Below, piece by piece: positions 26,030 to 34,562 of a stretch of DNA of 64,000 nt (position 1 is its first letter; each line of letters begins with the position of its first letter). Made by a program: the position numbers and the translations under genes. The notes below the pieces were generated by a model. It saw only the letters and a program-made list of their open reading frames with translations, made no database searches and had not been told where the DNA came from. This DNA comes from Hallerella sp964587155 (GTDB lineage Bacteria > Fibrobacterota > Fibrobacteria > Fibrobacterales > Fibrobacteraceae). Where the stretch lies: the NCBI GenBank assembly GCA_964587155.1, contig CAZPKF010000013.1, positions 13,262 through 77,261 of the forward strand, read 5' to 3'.

Positions 26030-26582
26030 AGTCCTTCGGCGCGTTTGCAGAATCCGTCTCTTCTTGCTTTGCAAGAGTCAAGCTGTCTGCAAAGGCGCTT
26101 TGCAACGCGCTCCATTCCTCGGCATCCGATCCGTCCAACAGCGTCGGTCCCCGGTAAGAGCGCAGCGCGGCTACGGCAGCCGCCGTGTCGGAGGCGGTTA
26201 AAGCCTTACGGGCATCTTCTAATGCGAACTGCTGTGCGCTCAGCATATCTCCGATGGCACTGATGCGCACTCCGCGCAGGCTGTCCATTTCAACCGGAAC
26301 GTAACTCAATTCCATCGTGCTGTCGTAACACGCCAACGCCGCCGCATAATCGGCTCCGTCGTAAAGGAGCGCGCAACGGGCGAACATTTCTGCACTTTCC
26401 CGCTTGGTATACTGATAATATTGGTAGCCGCCGATAATCGCCAAGGCGATAAGGGCCAAAACCAAAATATCCTGCCAGCCGACAGAAACTTTCACTTTCG
26501 GTTTTTCGTTCCCGGAGTTTTCTTCGGAATCCGGATCGTCGTCGTTTTTCTTTTTTCCCATCAAATCGATAAATGTGAGCAT
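26013..26582 (-). CDS. Single-pass membrane protein, unknown
   Basis: 189 residues: an acidic and lysine-rich cytoplasmic start (KKKNDDDPDSEE), one clear transmembrane helix (ILVLALIALAIIGGYQYYQY, about residues 39-60) and a helical, Ala-rich external domain with repeated AxxxYD-type helices reminiscent of tetratricopeptide repeats. GAGGAG precedes the ATG at 26582. It lies nine bases after the sufE stop. The topology recalls YfgM-like anchored TPR proteins; that is only a resemblance. Confidence 0.6.
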   Translation of the reverse strand: MLTFIDLMGKKKNDDDPDSEENSGNEKPKVKVSVGWQDILVLALIALAIIGGYQYYQYTKRESAEMFARCALLYDGADYAAALACYDSTMELSYVPVEMDSLRGVRISAIGDMLSAQQFALEDARKALTASDTAAAVAALRSYRGPTLLDGSDAEEWSALQSAFADSLTLAKQEETDSANAPKDSSVSK

Positions 26583-26591
26583 GGTATCTCC

Positions 26592-27038
26592 TCAAGTTCT
26601 GGCGGAAATCGCCTTGAACGCTTCCGCATACAAAAAAATTTGTTTCAACAAACTCGCAAACCCGTTTGCCCGCGTCGGTGAAAGTCCCTGTTGCAAACCG
26701 ATCTCCTGAAAAAAAATCGGATTAGACGAAAGGATTTCATCCGGTGAACGCCCGTCATAAATTTTGAGTGCGAGAGCGCCTAAACCGCGGCTGATAAGCG
26801 GATTGTCCGCCCCGACTTCCGTGTCCATGTGCAGGTGCAAAATTCCATTTCGGAATTCCGGCACAAGGAACATCCGCGAGGCGCAGCCTTTGACCAAAAA
26901 TTTTTCGTTTTTTAACGCGGCATCCATTCCCGGGTGTTCACGTGCCAATTTCAGCAGGTAAGTCCATTTGTCATCCGGCGACGTGAATTTCAAAAAGACT
27001 TCGCGGATTTCGGATTCCACTTCTTGAATGCTTTTCAT
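26592..27038 (-). CDS. sufE: SufE-family sulfur acceptor
   Basis: Accepts sulfur from a cysteine desulfurase for Fe-S cluster assembly. The 148-residue protein keeps the active Cys in VKGCASRMFL (about residue 51) and the family patterns KWTYLLKLARE and GLQQGLSPTRANGF near the end. No sufS or sufBCD genes are adjacent; it lies between the flavoprotein reductase and the membrane protein on the same strand, 13 bases from the former. Confidence 0.92.
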   Translation of the reverse strand: MKSIQEVESEIREVFLKFTSPDDKWTYLLKLAREHPGMDAALKNEKFLVKGCASRMFLVPEFRNGILHLHMDTEVGADNPLISRGLGALALKIYDGRSPDEILSSNPIFFQEIGLQQGLSPTRANGFASLLKQIFLYAEAFKAISART

Positions 27039-27051
27039 GAAACGTAGACCT

Positions 27052-28260
27052 TCAAATAATAAATGAACGCATTTTCCAAAGAAGACCGGGGGTAGAGGAC
27101 AGGACTGTCCAGAAAATCCGGAAAAGAGTCCTTTTGGATTCGGGAATCGCCGCCAAGCGGTGCGCGGAACGGTTGAACTGGGCGTCTCGGATAGAGGCGA
27201 ATCCGTTTTTGGCGCGGTGATAATTCCGGTGCGTTTTCCCCTGAATCGTCATCCAACGGGTATAGGCGGAATGTTCAATTTTTTGCCGTTCACCGTCCGT
27301 TTTCGCATGGATCCATTCCAATGCGGACTCGGCGGCGATTTTGCCGCTTTTTAAGGCTTCAACGATTCCGGAGCGGCTGATGGGGTTCACCGTACTGGCA
27401 GAATCCCCCGCCTTGAAAACGCCAAGGGCGGCCGTCGGAGAGTCGGATTGTCCACAGGGAATTGCGCCCCCGTGAATTTCGAGAATCTTTGCATCCGGAT
27501 ATTCTTTGGCCATGAACTTCTGGAGCGTCGCAAGGGGCGGGTGCGTTTTCAAAAAGGCGCGCGCGCCGACCAATCCGATATTGACCGTCTTGCCGTCTCT
27601 CGGGAAAATCCAGCCGTAACCGCCGGCAAAGAATTCTGACCCGAAAAAGAGTTCTATCCGGTGCGGATTGTGGGGAACGTTCTCGGCGATGGCGAAAACC
27701 GCCGATTCCAAATCGAAATTTCCCGTTTCCAGGGATTCCAGTCCGGGAACGCCCCGCGTGATTTTAGAGCCCGGCCCTGTGGCATCGATGACCGCTTTCG
27801 CAGACAAAACGGATTCTTCCCCACTTTCCGCGGAACGGACAGTAACGAGCCACCGGGAATCTTCTGCTCTTTCCAAGTGACAGACGGAATCCGCAAAATG
27901 GCATTCCACGCCCAATTTTGCCGCAGAATCCGCCATTTCGTGGTGAAATGCGGCACGGTTCAATATGAGACCGCAATCGTCCATGCGGAAATCGACCCGG
28001 GTCATGTCGGGCGATGTAAAATAAACGCCGTTCAAATGTTGCCGAATCCAAGCTTCGTTCGGCTTCCAGTAACGGGAAAATATCCTCCGGGAGACGGCCT
28101 CCGCACAAGCAACGGGTTCCTTCCAAGGCAGCTTTCTGTCCAAAAGAAGCACGGAAATCGGAGCGGGCGAACTTTTTTGAAGACAATTGGCCGCATAAAG
28201 CCCAGCCGGTCCTGCACCGCACACAATAACGTCGTAGTTTTTCTTCAAATAGCTAGCCAT
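27052..28260 (-). CDS. Geranylgeranyl reductase-family flavoprotein
   Basis: FAD-dependent oxidoreductase of about 402 residues. The dinucleotide motif GAGPAGLYAA is near the N-terminus, AVIDATGPGSKI marks the second FAD contact, and GWIFPRDGKTVNIGLVG and GVFKAGDSASTVNPISRSGI are typical of the geranylgeranyl reductase branch, which saturates isoprenoid chains. The start ATG at 28260 places the motif at about residue 13. TATTTTG lies six bases before it. The substrate (menaquinone side chain, lipid or other) is unknown. First gene of the run with sufE. Confidence 0.82.
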   Translation of the reverse strand: MASYLKKNYDVIVCGAGPAGLYAANCLQKSSPAPISVLLLDRKLPWKEPVACAEAVSRRIFSRYWKPNEAWIRQHLNGVYFTSPDMTRVDFRMDDCGLILNRAAFHHEMADSAAKLGVECHFADSVCHLERAEDSRWLVTVRSAESGEESVLSAKAVIDATGPGSKITRGVPGLESLETGNFDLESAVFAIAENVPHNPHRIELFFGSEFFAGGYGWIFPRDGKTVNIGLVGARAFLKTHPPLATLQKFMAKEYPDAKILEIHGGAIPCGQSDSPTAALGVFKAGDSASTVNPISRSGIVEALKSGKIAAESALEWIHAKTDGERQKIEHSAYTRWMTIQGKTHRNYHRAKNGFASIRDAQFNRSAHRLAAIPESKRTLFRIFWTVLSSTPGLLWKMRSFII

Positions 28261-28379
28261 GACCCGCAAAATAGTTTTTTTTATAGGGAGTTCTCTTCTT
28301 TTTTTTGTCCAATCGTCTTTTTTTAATTTATTTTAAGGCAGTCAAAAATTTTGATTGGACTCTTATAAAGGGATACGAA

Positions 28380-29822
28380 ATGAATATGCACTTCAAGAAC
28401 AGGCATCTCCATCCGACTTCCAAGTTCGGCATTTTCTTGGTGGCTACGCTTGCCGCAGGCGCATTCGCTCAGCAAACCGATTGGAACGGAAAGGATATCA
28501 ACGTTTCTTTCCGCAGTAAAAACATTGACGGTTTCTCGTTTGAAAACGCAAAAACGGTCAAGAATGTCACGGATTTCACGGGCTCCAACGCAACGCACAG
28601 CCCTGTGTCTTTCCGGGGAGCCGATCTCCGCGAAGTCAAATTTTCAAATTCCGTGATGAACGATCCGGATTTCCGCGAAGCCAACTTGGAAAACGCCATT
28701 CTTTCCGGTGCCGACCTCCGCAATTCCAACTTCAAAGGCGCGAACCTGAAGGGGGCGAACCTTTACCGTGCAACGCTCCTCGACTCCCAGTTCCCCAAGG
28801 CGAACTTGGAAAATGCGCGCCTCGACGCGATGAAAGTTTCCGACAAAGCGGACTTCAGCAATGCGAACCTCAAGAATGCGTCTTTCATCGACGTGGACTT
28901 AACGCAAGCAGACTTTAGCGACGCAGACTTGACCAACACCAACTTCTCCCGCTCTCTGATGGGTGCAGCGAATCTAGACGACGCCATCATCGTCAAAACG
29001 GACTTCACCGCTTGCAACTTGATCAATGCGAACTTCAGTGGCGTGGAACTCCGCGACGTGAATTTCACCAAAGCCGGCCTTTCGAAAGCCGACTTCGGCG
29101 GTGCCAAATTCATCAACGTGAATTTGCAAAGTGCGGACCTCTCCCTCACGGATTTCAACGATGTGGATTTGTCCAAAGCCCAGCTTCAAAAAGCTTCTTT
29201 TGCCCAATCCAACCTCAAGAACATGGAATTCAACGGGCAGGATCTTTCTGGCGTTGTCTTCGACAAGGGCGTTGTCACCAAGAGTTCTTTCGAAAAAGCG
29301 AAGATGAACAAGGTATCTTTCTTTGACGGCGAAGCGAGCAAGAGCGTTTTCCGCAACGCGATTATGCAAAAGGCCGTTTTTGATGGAACGTACATTTTCA
29401 AAGACATCTTTGACAATGCGGACCTCACCAAGGCGAACTTTTCCAATTCCACGATTTCCCGCACGAGCTTTGACTTGGCAAACTTGACCGGTGCCAATTT
29501 CTCTGGTGCAAAACTTGACAACATCACCTTCCGCAACGCCAATATGCAAAACATCAAAATCGATGCGGACACCAAGATGGAAAACGTCGATTTCTCCGGA
29601 GCGGACCTTTCCCGTGCGCATATTGAAAAATGCACGGCGAAGAAAGTCATCTACGACACCAAGACCAAGTTCCCCGACGGTTTCCAGCCGCGCGAATACG
29701 GTTTCACCAAGCTGGGTGAAAAAGCCGCCAGCGTAACCGTCAACAAGGCTCCTTCTTCGACGGATCAACCCAAAAAGAAGAAACGCCGCAAGAAATCGGC
29801 AGACGAAGCCGCCGGCATTTAA
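28380..29822 (+). CDS. Secreted pentapeptide-repeat protein
   Basis: 480 residues. A signal peptide (FGIFLVATLAAGAFAQ) follows the ATG at 28380, which has AAAGGGA upstream. From about residue 70 to 445 the chain is built of A(D/N)Lxx pentapeptides, for example GADLRNSNFKGANLKGANLY, which form a right-handed quadrilateral beta-helix. The C-terminus is lysine/arginine-rich (KKKKRRKKS). Pentapeptide proteins are often cytoplasmic; export of this one suggests a structural or binding role in the envelope. A good terminator follows. Confidence 0.85.
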   Translation: MNMHFKNRHLHPTSKFGIFLVATLAAGAFAQQTDWNGKDINVSFRSKNIDGFSFENAKTVKNVTDFTGSNATHSPVSFRGADLREVKFSNSVMNDPDFREANLENAILSGADLRNSNFKGANLKGANLYRATLLDSQFPKANLENARLDAMKVSDKADFSNANLKNASFIDVDLTQADFSDADLTNTNFSRSLMGAANLDDAIIVKTDFTACNLINANFSGVELRDVNFTKAGLSKADFGGAKFINVNLQSADLSLTDFNDVDLSKAQLQKASFAQSNLKNMEFNGQDLSGVVFDKGVVTKSSFEKAKMNKVSFFDGEASKSVFRNAIMQKAVFDGTYIFKDIFDNADLTKANFSNSTISRTSFDLANLTGANFSGAKLDNITFRNANMQNIKIDADTKMENVDFSGADLSRAHIEKCTAKKVIYDTKTKFPDGFQPREYGFTKLGEKAASVTVNKAPSSTDQPKKKKRRKKSADEAAGI

Positions 29823-29833
29823 CGTCAAATTTC

Positions 29834-29858
29834 AAAAGGTCGCAAATCGCGACCTTTT
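29834..29858 (+). terminator. Terminator after pentapeptide-repeat gene
   Basis: A perfect 10-bp stem, AAAAGGTCGC / GCGACCTTTT, with a five-base loop. The A and T ends make it usable from both strands. Confidence 0.88.
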
Positions 29859-29989
29859 CTGTTATCATGGCGAAAGTTCTCTTTATCAGCGGACTTTCAC
29901 AACGAGTCTGTTATAATCTTTCAACGCCGTGTTACAGAAAAGGCTTTCTGTGAGAAATCAATCATTTCTTAGTTTTCAGTTCTCATTTC

Positions 29990-30310
29990 TAACTCCAGAC
30001 TTCACATTCCAAATTTTAGAAGTCTTTTCTACAAAAAATGATCCCCTCCGCATAAAATCTCCGTTTCAAAACGAACTGTCCAAATTTTACCAAAAAGGCT
30101 AGCCGTTCCCAGTCAATCAAGTGCAAAAATTCCACCATCGCAAAAAAGGCTCTCCGTGTGAAATCCCTCCAAAAAGAATTTTCTGTTCGCCGCCCTAATT
30201 CCGCATTCCGAATGATGATTTTTCCTCGCCGGACGCGCTGTGAGGCTTTTGGCATTCTTCACCGCTAACTTCTGACATCCAACTCCTAACTTCTCATTCC
30301 TAATTATCCA
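29990..30310 (-). repeat. Dispersed degenerate intergenic repeat, copy C
   Basis: The gap 29859-30321 holds no credible gene. Read on the minus strand it contains a segment similar to those at 39117-39345 and 50334-50560: a GATGG(T/A)G...TTTTGCAC...TTGAC...GGGAA block, and an exact 19-base match (CATTCGGAATGCGGAATTA) to copy B. A short stretch of the ATTAGGAATGAGAAGTTAGG type lies at one end. No terminal inverted repeats or transposase are visible. Confidence 0.5.
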
Positions 30311-30321
30311 CTCTACGGCAC

Positions 30322-30359
30322 AAAAAAAAAACGCGTACAATCCTGTACGCGTTTTTTTT
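30322..30359. terminator. Strong bidirectional terminator before leuD 3' end
   Basis: A stem of about 13 bp with A-runs and T-runs at its two ends (AACGCGTAC / GTACGCGTT core, loop AATCCT). It ends the leuCD transcript on the minus strand and can also stop transcripts from the left. Confidence 0.88.
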
Positions 30360-30370
30360 CAATGTGATTT

Positions 30371-30979
30371 TTAGCGGGCTAGAAATTGCATGTACGGCAA
30401 TTGGCCGGCCAACTTCGACACTTCGTCTTCGTGCGACATCAAAACGCCGCGGGCGTGCCAAGAACCGTCCAAAAATTGACCGCGGGGGCCTTCGGCAAGT
30501 TCCAACGGAATCGTTTCATTCCCCATCGTCAACGTGCGGCTGTCGGTACTAGTCACCATTTCTTCTGCCGGGTGTTCTTCTATCCACGACAAAATTTTGT
30601 CCGCGACTTCGTGTGAAACCCGGAAACAGGGAACGCCGATGGCGACGCAGTTTCCAAAGAAAATTTCCGAGTAACTTTCGGCGATAATGGCGCGGACTCC
30701 CCAACGTTTTAACGCCTGGGGGGCATGTTCCCGGCTCGATCCACAGCCAAAGTTGCGGTTTGAAACCAGGATGGTGCCATTTTTATACTTCGGATCGCGG
30801 AACGGGTGAACTTTCCCCTGCGCTTCAAGACCGGCAATGTCATCGGCAAAGGCATTGTCTCCCAATCCGTCGAAGGTGACGCACTTCAAAAAGCGCGCCG
30901 GAATGATGCGGTCCGTGTCAATGTCGTTTCCACGCAGAGGAATTCCGGAACCTTTCACTGTATCTATCACTGTCAACAT
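30371..30979 (-). CDS. leuD: 3-Isopropylmalate dehydratase small subunit
   Basis: Small subunit of the [4Fe-4S] isomerase of leucine synthesis. The 202-residue protein shows the swivel-domain pattern GNDIDTDRIIPARFLK, the substrate loop NRNFGCGSSREHAP, and SYSEIFFGNCVAIGVP. Begins 14 bases after leuC and is followed directly by a strong terminator, giving a two-gene operon. leuA and leuB are not in the window. Confidence 0.95.
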   Translation of the reverse strand: MLTVIDTVKGSGIPLRGNDIDTDRIIPARFLKCVTFDGLGDNAFADDIAGLEAQGKVHPFRDPKYKNGTILVSNRNFGCGSSREHAPQALKRWGVRAIIAESYSEIFFGNCVAIGVPCFRVSHEVADKILSWIEEHPAEEMVTSTDSRTLTMGNETIPLELAEGPRGQFLDGSWHARGVLMSHEDEVSKLAGQLPYMQFLAR

Positions 30980-30993
30980 AATCTTAGCGCTCC

Positions 30994-32403
30994 TTATTTA
31001 AGGTATTTGCGGACATCGGTCACTTTGCCTTCGATGGCGGCGGCAGCCACCATGATCGGGCTCATGAGGATAGTGCGGCCTGTCGGGCTTCCCTGGCGGC
31101 CTTTGAAATTCCGGTTGCTCGAACTTGCGCTGACCTGACGGCCCTGCAGCTTGTCCGGATTCATGGCAAGGCAAAGGGAGCATCCCGCTTCGCGCCATTC
31201 CGCACCCGCATCCGTGAAAATCTTATCCAGACCAAGGGATTCCGCTTCTTTTTTGATTTTTTGGGAACCGGGGACGACCCACATTTTGACCGTCGGAGAG
31301 ACGTGGCGGCCTTTTAAAATTTCAGCGGCAGCGATCAAATCCGGAAGCCGTCCATTTGTGCAGCTGCCGACAAAGGCGATGTCAATCGGCGTTCCAACCA
31401 TCTTGCCGCCTTCTTCCCAGCCCATGTATTCGTAGGCTTCGCGAATCACCTTTTGTTCTGAACCGGTGAACTCGCTGATTTTCGGCATGTTGTCGTTCAA
31501 TTGCATGGCTTGCGCTGGCGTAATGCCCCAAGTGACCATCGGTTCCAAATTGTCGCAGTTGATTTCCACTTCATCGTCGAATGTCGCATCGGCATCCGTC
31601 GCCACGGATTTCCAATAGGCGACAGCTTCATCCCACTTGTCTTCTTTCGGTGCGTAGGGTTTGCCGCGGAGGAAGGCGAACGTTTTTTCATCCGGATTGC
31701 AGTAACCGACCCGGGCTCCCCCTTCGATGGCCATGTTGCAAACGGTCATGCGGCCTTCCATGTCGAGATTTTCGATGACCGGACCGGCAAATTCATAAGC
31801 GTAACCGACACCGCCGTTCACGCCGAGCTTTGCTATATACGCCAATGCGACGTCTTTTGCCGTAACGCCGGGAGCAAGTTTTCCCGTAAAGCGGATGCGG
31901 CGTGTTTTAAGCGGGCTCATCGCCAAAGTCTGCGTTGCCAAGACATCTGCCACCTGGCTTGTTCCAATGCCAAAAGCGACCGCGCCGAAAGCGCCGTGTG
32001 TTGCCGTGTGGGAATCTCCACAGGCGACAGTCATGCCCGGCTGGGTAACGCCTTCTTCTGGACCGACGATGTGGATAACGCCTTGTTCCCCCGCGTCCGG
32101 ACCAAAAAATCGCACGCCGAAATCGCGCGTATTCTTTTCAAGATGCTCAAGCATCTCTTCTGAAACGGGATCCTGGAACGGGCGGCGACGAGCAGCTGTT
32201 GTCGTCGGAATGATATGGTCCACCGTCGCAAATGTACGCTCCGGATATTTCACCTTGAGGCCTTCTTCTCGAAGCATGGCGAACGCCTGGGGACTGGTCA
32301 CTTCGTGGCAAAGGTGCGCCCCGATGAAAAGTTGGTATTGACCACTCGGGAGTTTGCCCACGACGTGGCTTTCGAAGACTTTCTGATATAAATTTTTGCC
32401 CAT
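30994..32403 (-). CDS. leuC: 3-Isopropylmalate dehydratase large subunit
   Basis: Catalytic subunit that converts 2- to 3-isopropylmalate. 469 residues with the expected aconitase-family blocks: ACGDSHTATHGAFGA, FVGSCTNGRLPDL (first cluster Cys) and AGCSLCLAMNPD (second and third Cys), and SSNRNFKGRQGSPTGRT. GAAGGTGAT precedes the ATG. A TATATTTG element and a perfect 24-bp palindrome lie upstream, so the operon is probably controlled by a dedicated regulator. Confidence 0.95.
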   Translation of the reverse strand: MGKNLYQKVFESHVVGKLPSGQYQLFIGAHLCHEVTSPQAFAMLREEGLKVKYPERTFATVDHIIPTTTAARRRPFQDPVSEEMLEHLEKNTRDFGVRFFGPDAGEQGVIHIVGPEEGVTQPGMTVACGDSHTATHGAFGAVAFGIGTSQVADVLATQTLAMSPLKTRRIRFTGKLAPGVTAKDVALAYIAKLGVNGGVGYAYEFAGPVIENLDMEGRMTVCNMAIEGGARVGYCNPDEKTFAFLRGKPYAPKEDKWDEAVAYWKSVATDADATFDDEVEINCDNLEPMVTWGITPAQAMQLNDNMPKISEFTGSEQKVIREAYEYMGWEEGGKMVGTPIDIAFVGSCTNGRLPDLIAAAEILKGRHVSPTVKMWVVPGSQKIKKEAESLGLDKIFTDAGAEWREAGCSLCLAMNPDKLQGRQVSASSSNRNFKGRQGSPTGRTILMSPIMVAAAAIEGKVTDVRKYLK

Positions 32404-32437
32404 AGATCACCTTCTCGTATAATAACGGAATTCGAAC

Positions 32438-32489
32438 CAAATATAGAAAAAGGAAATATTTTCGCCGGCTGAAACCCGGGTTTCAGCCG
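32438..32489 (-). promoter_or_regulatory. leuCD promoter with 24-bp palindrome
   Basis: On the minus strand TATATTTG (32445-32438) fits the TAnnTTTG element, about 35 bases before leuC. Twenty bases further upstream lies a perfect palindrome at 32466-32489, arms CGGCTGAAACCC and GGGTTTCAGCCG with no spacer, overlapping the expected -35 position. A palindrome without loop is better explained as a dimeric protein's operator than as a terminator. Confidence 0.45.
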
Positions 32490-32515
32490 ATTTTCCGCAG
32501 AAAAGAACGATGACA

Positions 32516-32549
32516 AAAAGGAACAGCCGCCAATTTCGCAACCGTTCCT
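32516..32549 (-). terminator. Putative terminator of AAA+ gene
   Basis: On the minus strand, 25 bases after the AAA+ stop, AGGAAC pairs with GTTCCT around a partly paired GC-rich interior, followed by TTTTTG. The stem is imperfect but the T-tract is correctly placed. Confidence 0.5.
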
Positions 32550-32573
32550 CTGTTCTGCAAACTCCAGATGGAA

Positions 32574-34259
32574 TTATTGAGGAAAATCCTCTGCCGTCAA
32601 GGCGTTCAGTCCAACGTCATTTTTCGCAAGGGAAATTCTATTCGCCTGGCATTCAAGGCATTTTTCAAAAAGATTTCTTGCAAAACGCGCATTGCCAAAG
32701 CTTCTGCCCTTATTTTCAATCGCCCGCTGGAAATAAAGTTGAAGTTTTTGAAGAAATTCATCCGAAAGAGTATATTGGTATTCTTCCGCTCGCTTTTTGA
32801 AAATTTCCATCAATTCCGAAAGGGTATAATCTTCAAATTCAATAAAATGATTAAAACGGGATTGCAAACCGGGATTCGAAGAAATGAAACGGGTCATTTC
32901 GTCCGTATAGCCGGCGACAATGACAACCAACCTGTCGCGGTCATCTTCCATTCTCTTCAACAATGTGTCGATGGCTTCTCTGCCAAAATCCTGGGAAGAA
33001 TTCCCCGCAAGCGTGTAAGCCTCGTCGATGAACAGGACTCCATCCATCGCTTCGTCGACGACTTTATTGGTTTTTACAGCAGTCTGCCCCACATATTCCG
33101 CCACGAGCTTCGAACGGTCGACTTCGACAAGATGCCCCTTCTTTAGAATGCCCAATTTTTTATAGATTCCCGCCATGATTCTGGCGACAGTCGTTTTGCC
33201 AGTGCCGGGATTTCCGGTAAAGACGCAGTGATACGATGTGGAGGGAATGGGCAAACCCTGAACTTTTCGACGTTCCTGCACGTTCAGAAAATTGTAAAAA
33301 GTCGATATTTCCCTTTTGACGGAATTCAACCCGATCAGTCGATTCAATTTTTCTATGCAGGCTAAAGAATTTCCCTCTTTTTTCTCGATGGATTCTTGTC
33401 CGTTCCAATCTTCCAAATCCTTCAAGAATTTTTGTTCTGCCGGAGTCAGTTGGGAATCGGTATTCGCAATAGCCCTGGCATATTCCAAAAGGGCGGACTT
33501 GTAATCCCGGGCAAGAGATTCGTCTTCGATGAGCATAAAAATCGCCGAAGGGAACTTCTTTTCTTCGAATTGAGAAACGATGGAATCCAGAGAAATAACC
33601 GCATCGAGAATGAATTTTTTGATATCCCGATTATTCAAATAAGCTTTGATTTCTGATTTGTTCCATTGAAACGAATTGTTGATGCGCAGTATCATGATGC
33701 AGAAAATACCAAGACTTTCTCTTTTGTCATAAGAGAATTCATGCCCCAGCGCTTTTTGTATGTATAAGAGTTCAGCACAGGTGAAATAAAACAATTTGTC
33801 ATCAATGGGGTCCGACGTATTCACATTTTCATTAATCCGCTGCCTAAAATTTTTATTCAGCGACAATTTTTCGAGAACAAGGTGAAGTTGATGCGCTGCG
33901 TCGACAACATCCGTTTTTTTCAGTTTGGAGGCCGCTTCCTCCATTTTCACTTTGATCGTCGCTTTAAGAGACTCCATTTTATTCATACCCGATGAAATCG
34001 ACCGGGCCGCTTCTTTTTGAGGCAACGTTTCTTTTTTGAGCTGAATATTGGGCTGAGTTTCTGTGGATATTTTGAATTTTAGCTTTTTGTAACTCCGAAT
34101 GGCGCAGCAAATGAAAAATACCGTCACCAACAATTCGAGTATCTGAACGCCGACAGAGCGGGCTGTAAAAAAAGCGGAGAAGAAGACCAATGCAAAAAAC
34201 GCCCACAGCAAGAGTAAAAAAGCCTGGATGATTTTATTGAATTTTCCTTTTGCAGACAT
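32574..34259 (-). CDS. Membrane-anchored AAA+ ATPase (CbbX/SpoVK type)
   Basis: 561 residues. Two hydrophobic helices at the N-terminus (about 10-55) anchor it; the middle (about 110-290) is an all-helical TerB-like domain; the C-terminal third is a single AAA+ module with Walker A GNPGTGKTTVARIM (about 351), pore-region AEYVGQTAVKT, Walker B GVLFIDEAYTL, and the Arg-finger region SNPGLQSRFNHFIEF. This ATPase type remodels Rubisco (CbbX) or serves sporulation and type VII secretion (EccA). None of those partners are present nearby. It appears to stand alone between the GH74 gene and leuC; a TATATTTTG element is 180 bases upstream. Confidence 0.8.
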   Translation of the reverse strand: MSAKGKFNKIIQAFLLLLWAFFALVFFSAFFTARSVGVQILELLVTVFFICCAIRSYKKLKFKISTETQPNIQLKKETLPQKEAARSISSGMNKMESLKATIKVKMEEAASKLKKTDVVDAAHQLHLVLEKLSLNKNFRQRINENVNTSDPIDDKLFYFTCAELLYIQKALGHEFSYDKRESLGIFCIMILRINNSFQWNKSEIKAYLNNRDIKKFILDAVISLDSIVSQFEEKKFPSAIFMLIEDESLARDYKSALLEYARAIANTDSQLTPAEQKFLKDLEDWNGQESIEKKEGNSLACIEKLNRLIGLNSVKREISTFYNFLNVQERRKVQGLPIPSTSYHCVFTGNPGTGKTTVARIMAGIYKKLGILKKGHLVEVDRSKLVAEYVGQTAVKTNKVVDEAMDGVLFIDEAYTLAGNSSQDFGREAIDTLLKRMEDDRDRLVVIVAGYTDEMTRFISSNPGLQSRFNHFIEFEDYTLSELMEIFKKRAEEYQYTLSDEFLQKLQLYFQRAIENKGRSFGNARFARNLFEKCLECQANRISLAKNDVGLNALTAEDFPQ

Positions 34260-34562
34260 ATTTTCCTCTTTTCAATCAGCGCAAGAACGTCTGTTGTTTT
34301 AAGCCCATTCCTTTATCCGTGAAAAGCATCACCGACAAACCAGAAGTTTCTTTTTCACAAAAACACATCGATTTCCAAACCTCGCTTCTGATTGCTTTTG
34401 ATAATTTAAGTCTTCAAGAAAATAAATAGAATCCGAGCAAAATATACTTCGTCGGCGTTAAATGCGCTAGAGATTTTTTCCCAAACGGAAAATTTCAAAG
34501 GTTCCGCACGAAGATTCTCCGGCAATCATTCACCACCGCGAGAATCTTCGAAAACCATTTGA
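34260..34562. other. Intergenic region, no gene
   Basis: About 300 bases between two minus-strand genes with no convincing gene. Two items are visible: TATATTTTG on the minus strand at 34446-34438, a possible -10 for the AAA+ gene, and an 11-bp stem (CGAAGATTCTC 34509-34519 with GAGAATCTTCG 34540-34550, 20-base loop) just after the GH74 stop, probably its 3' hairpin although no T-tract follows. Confidence 0.5.
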
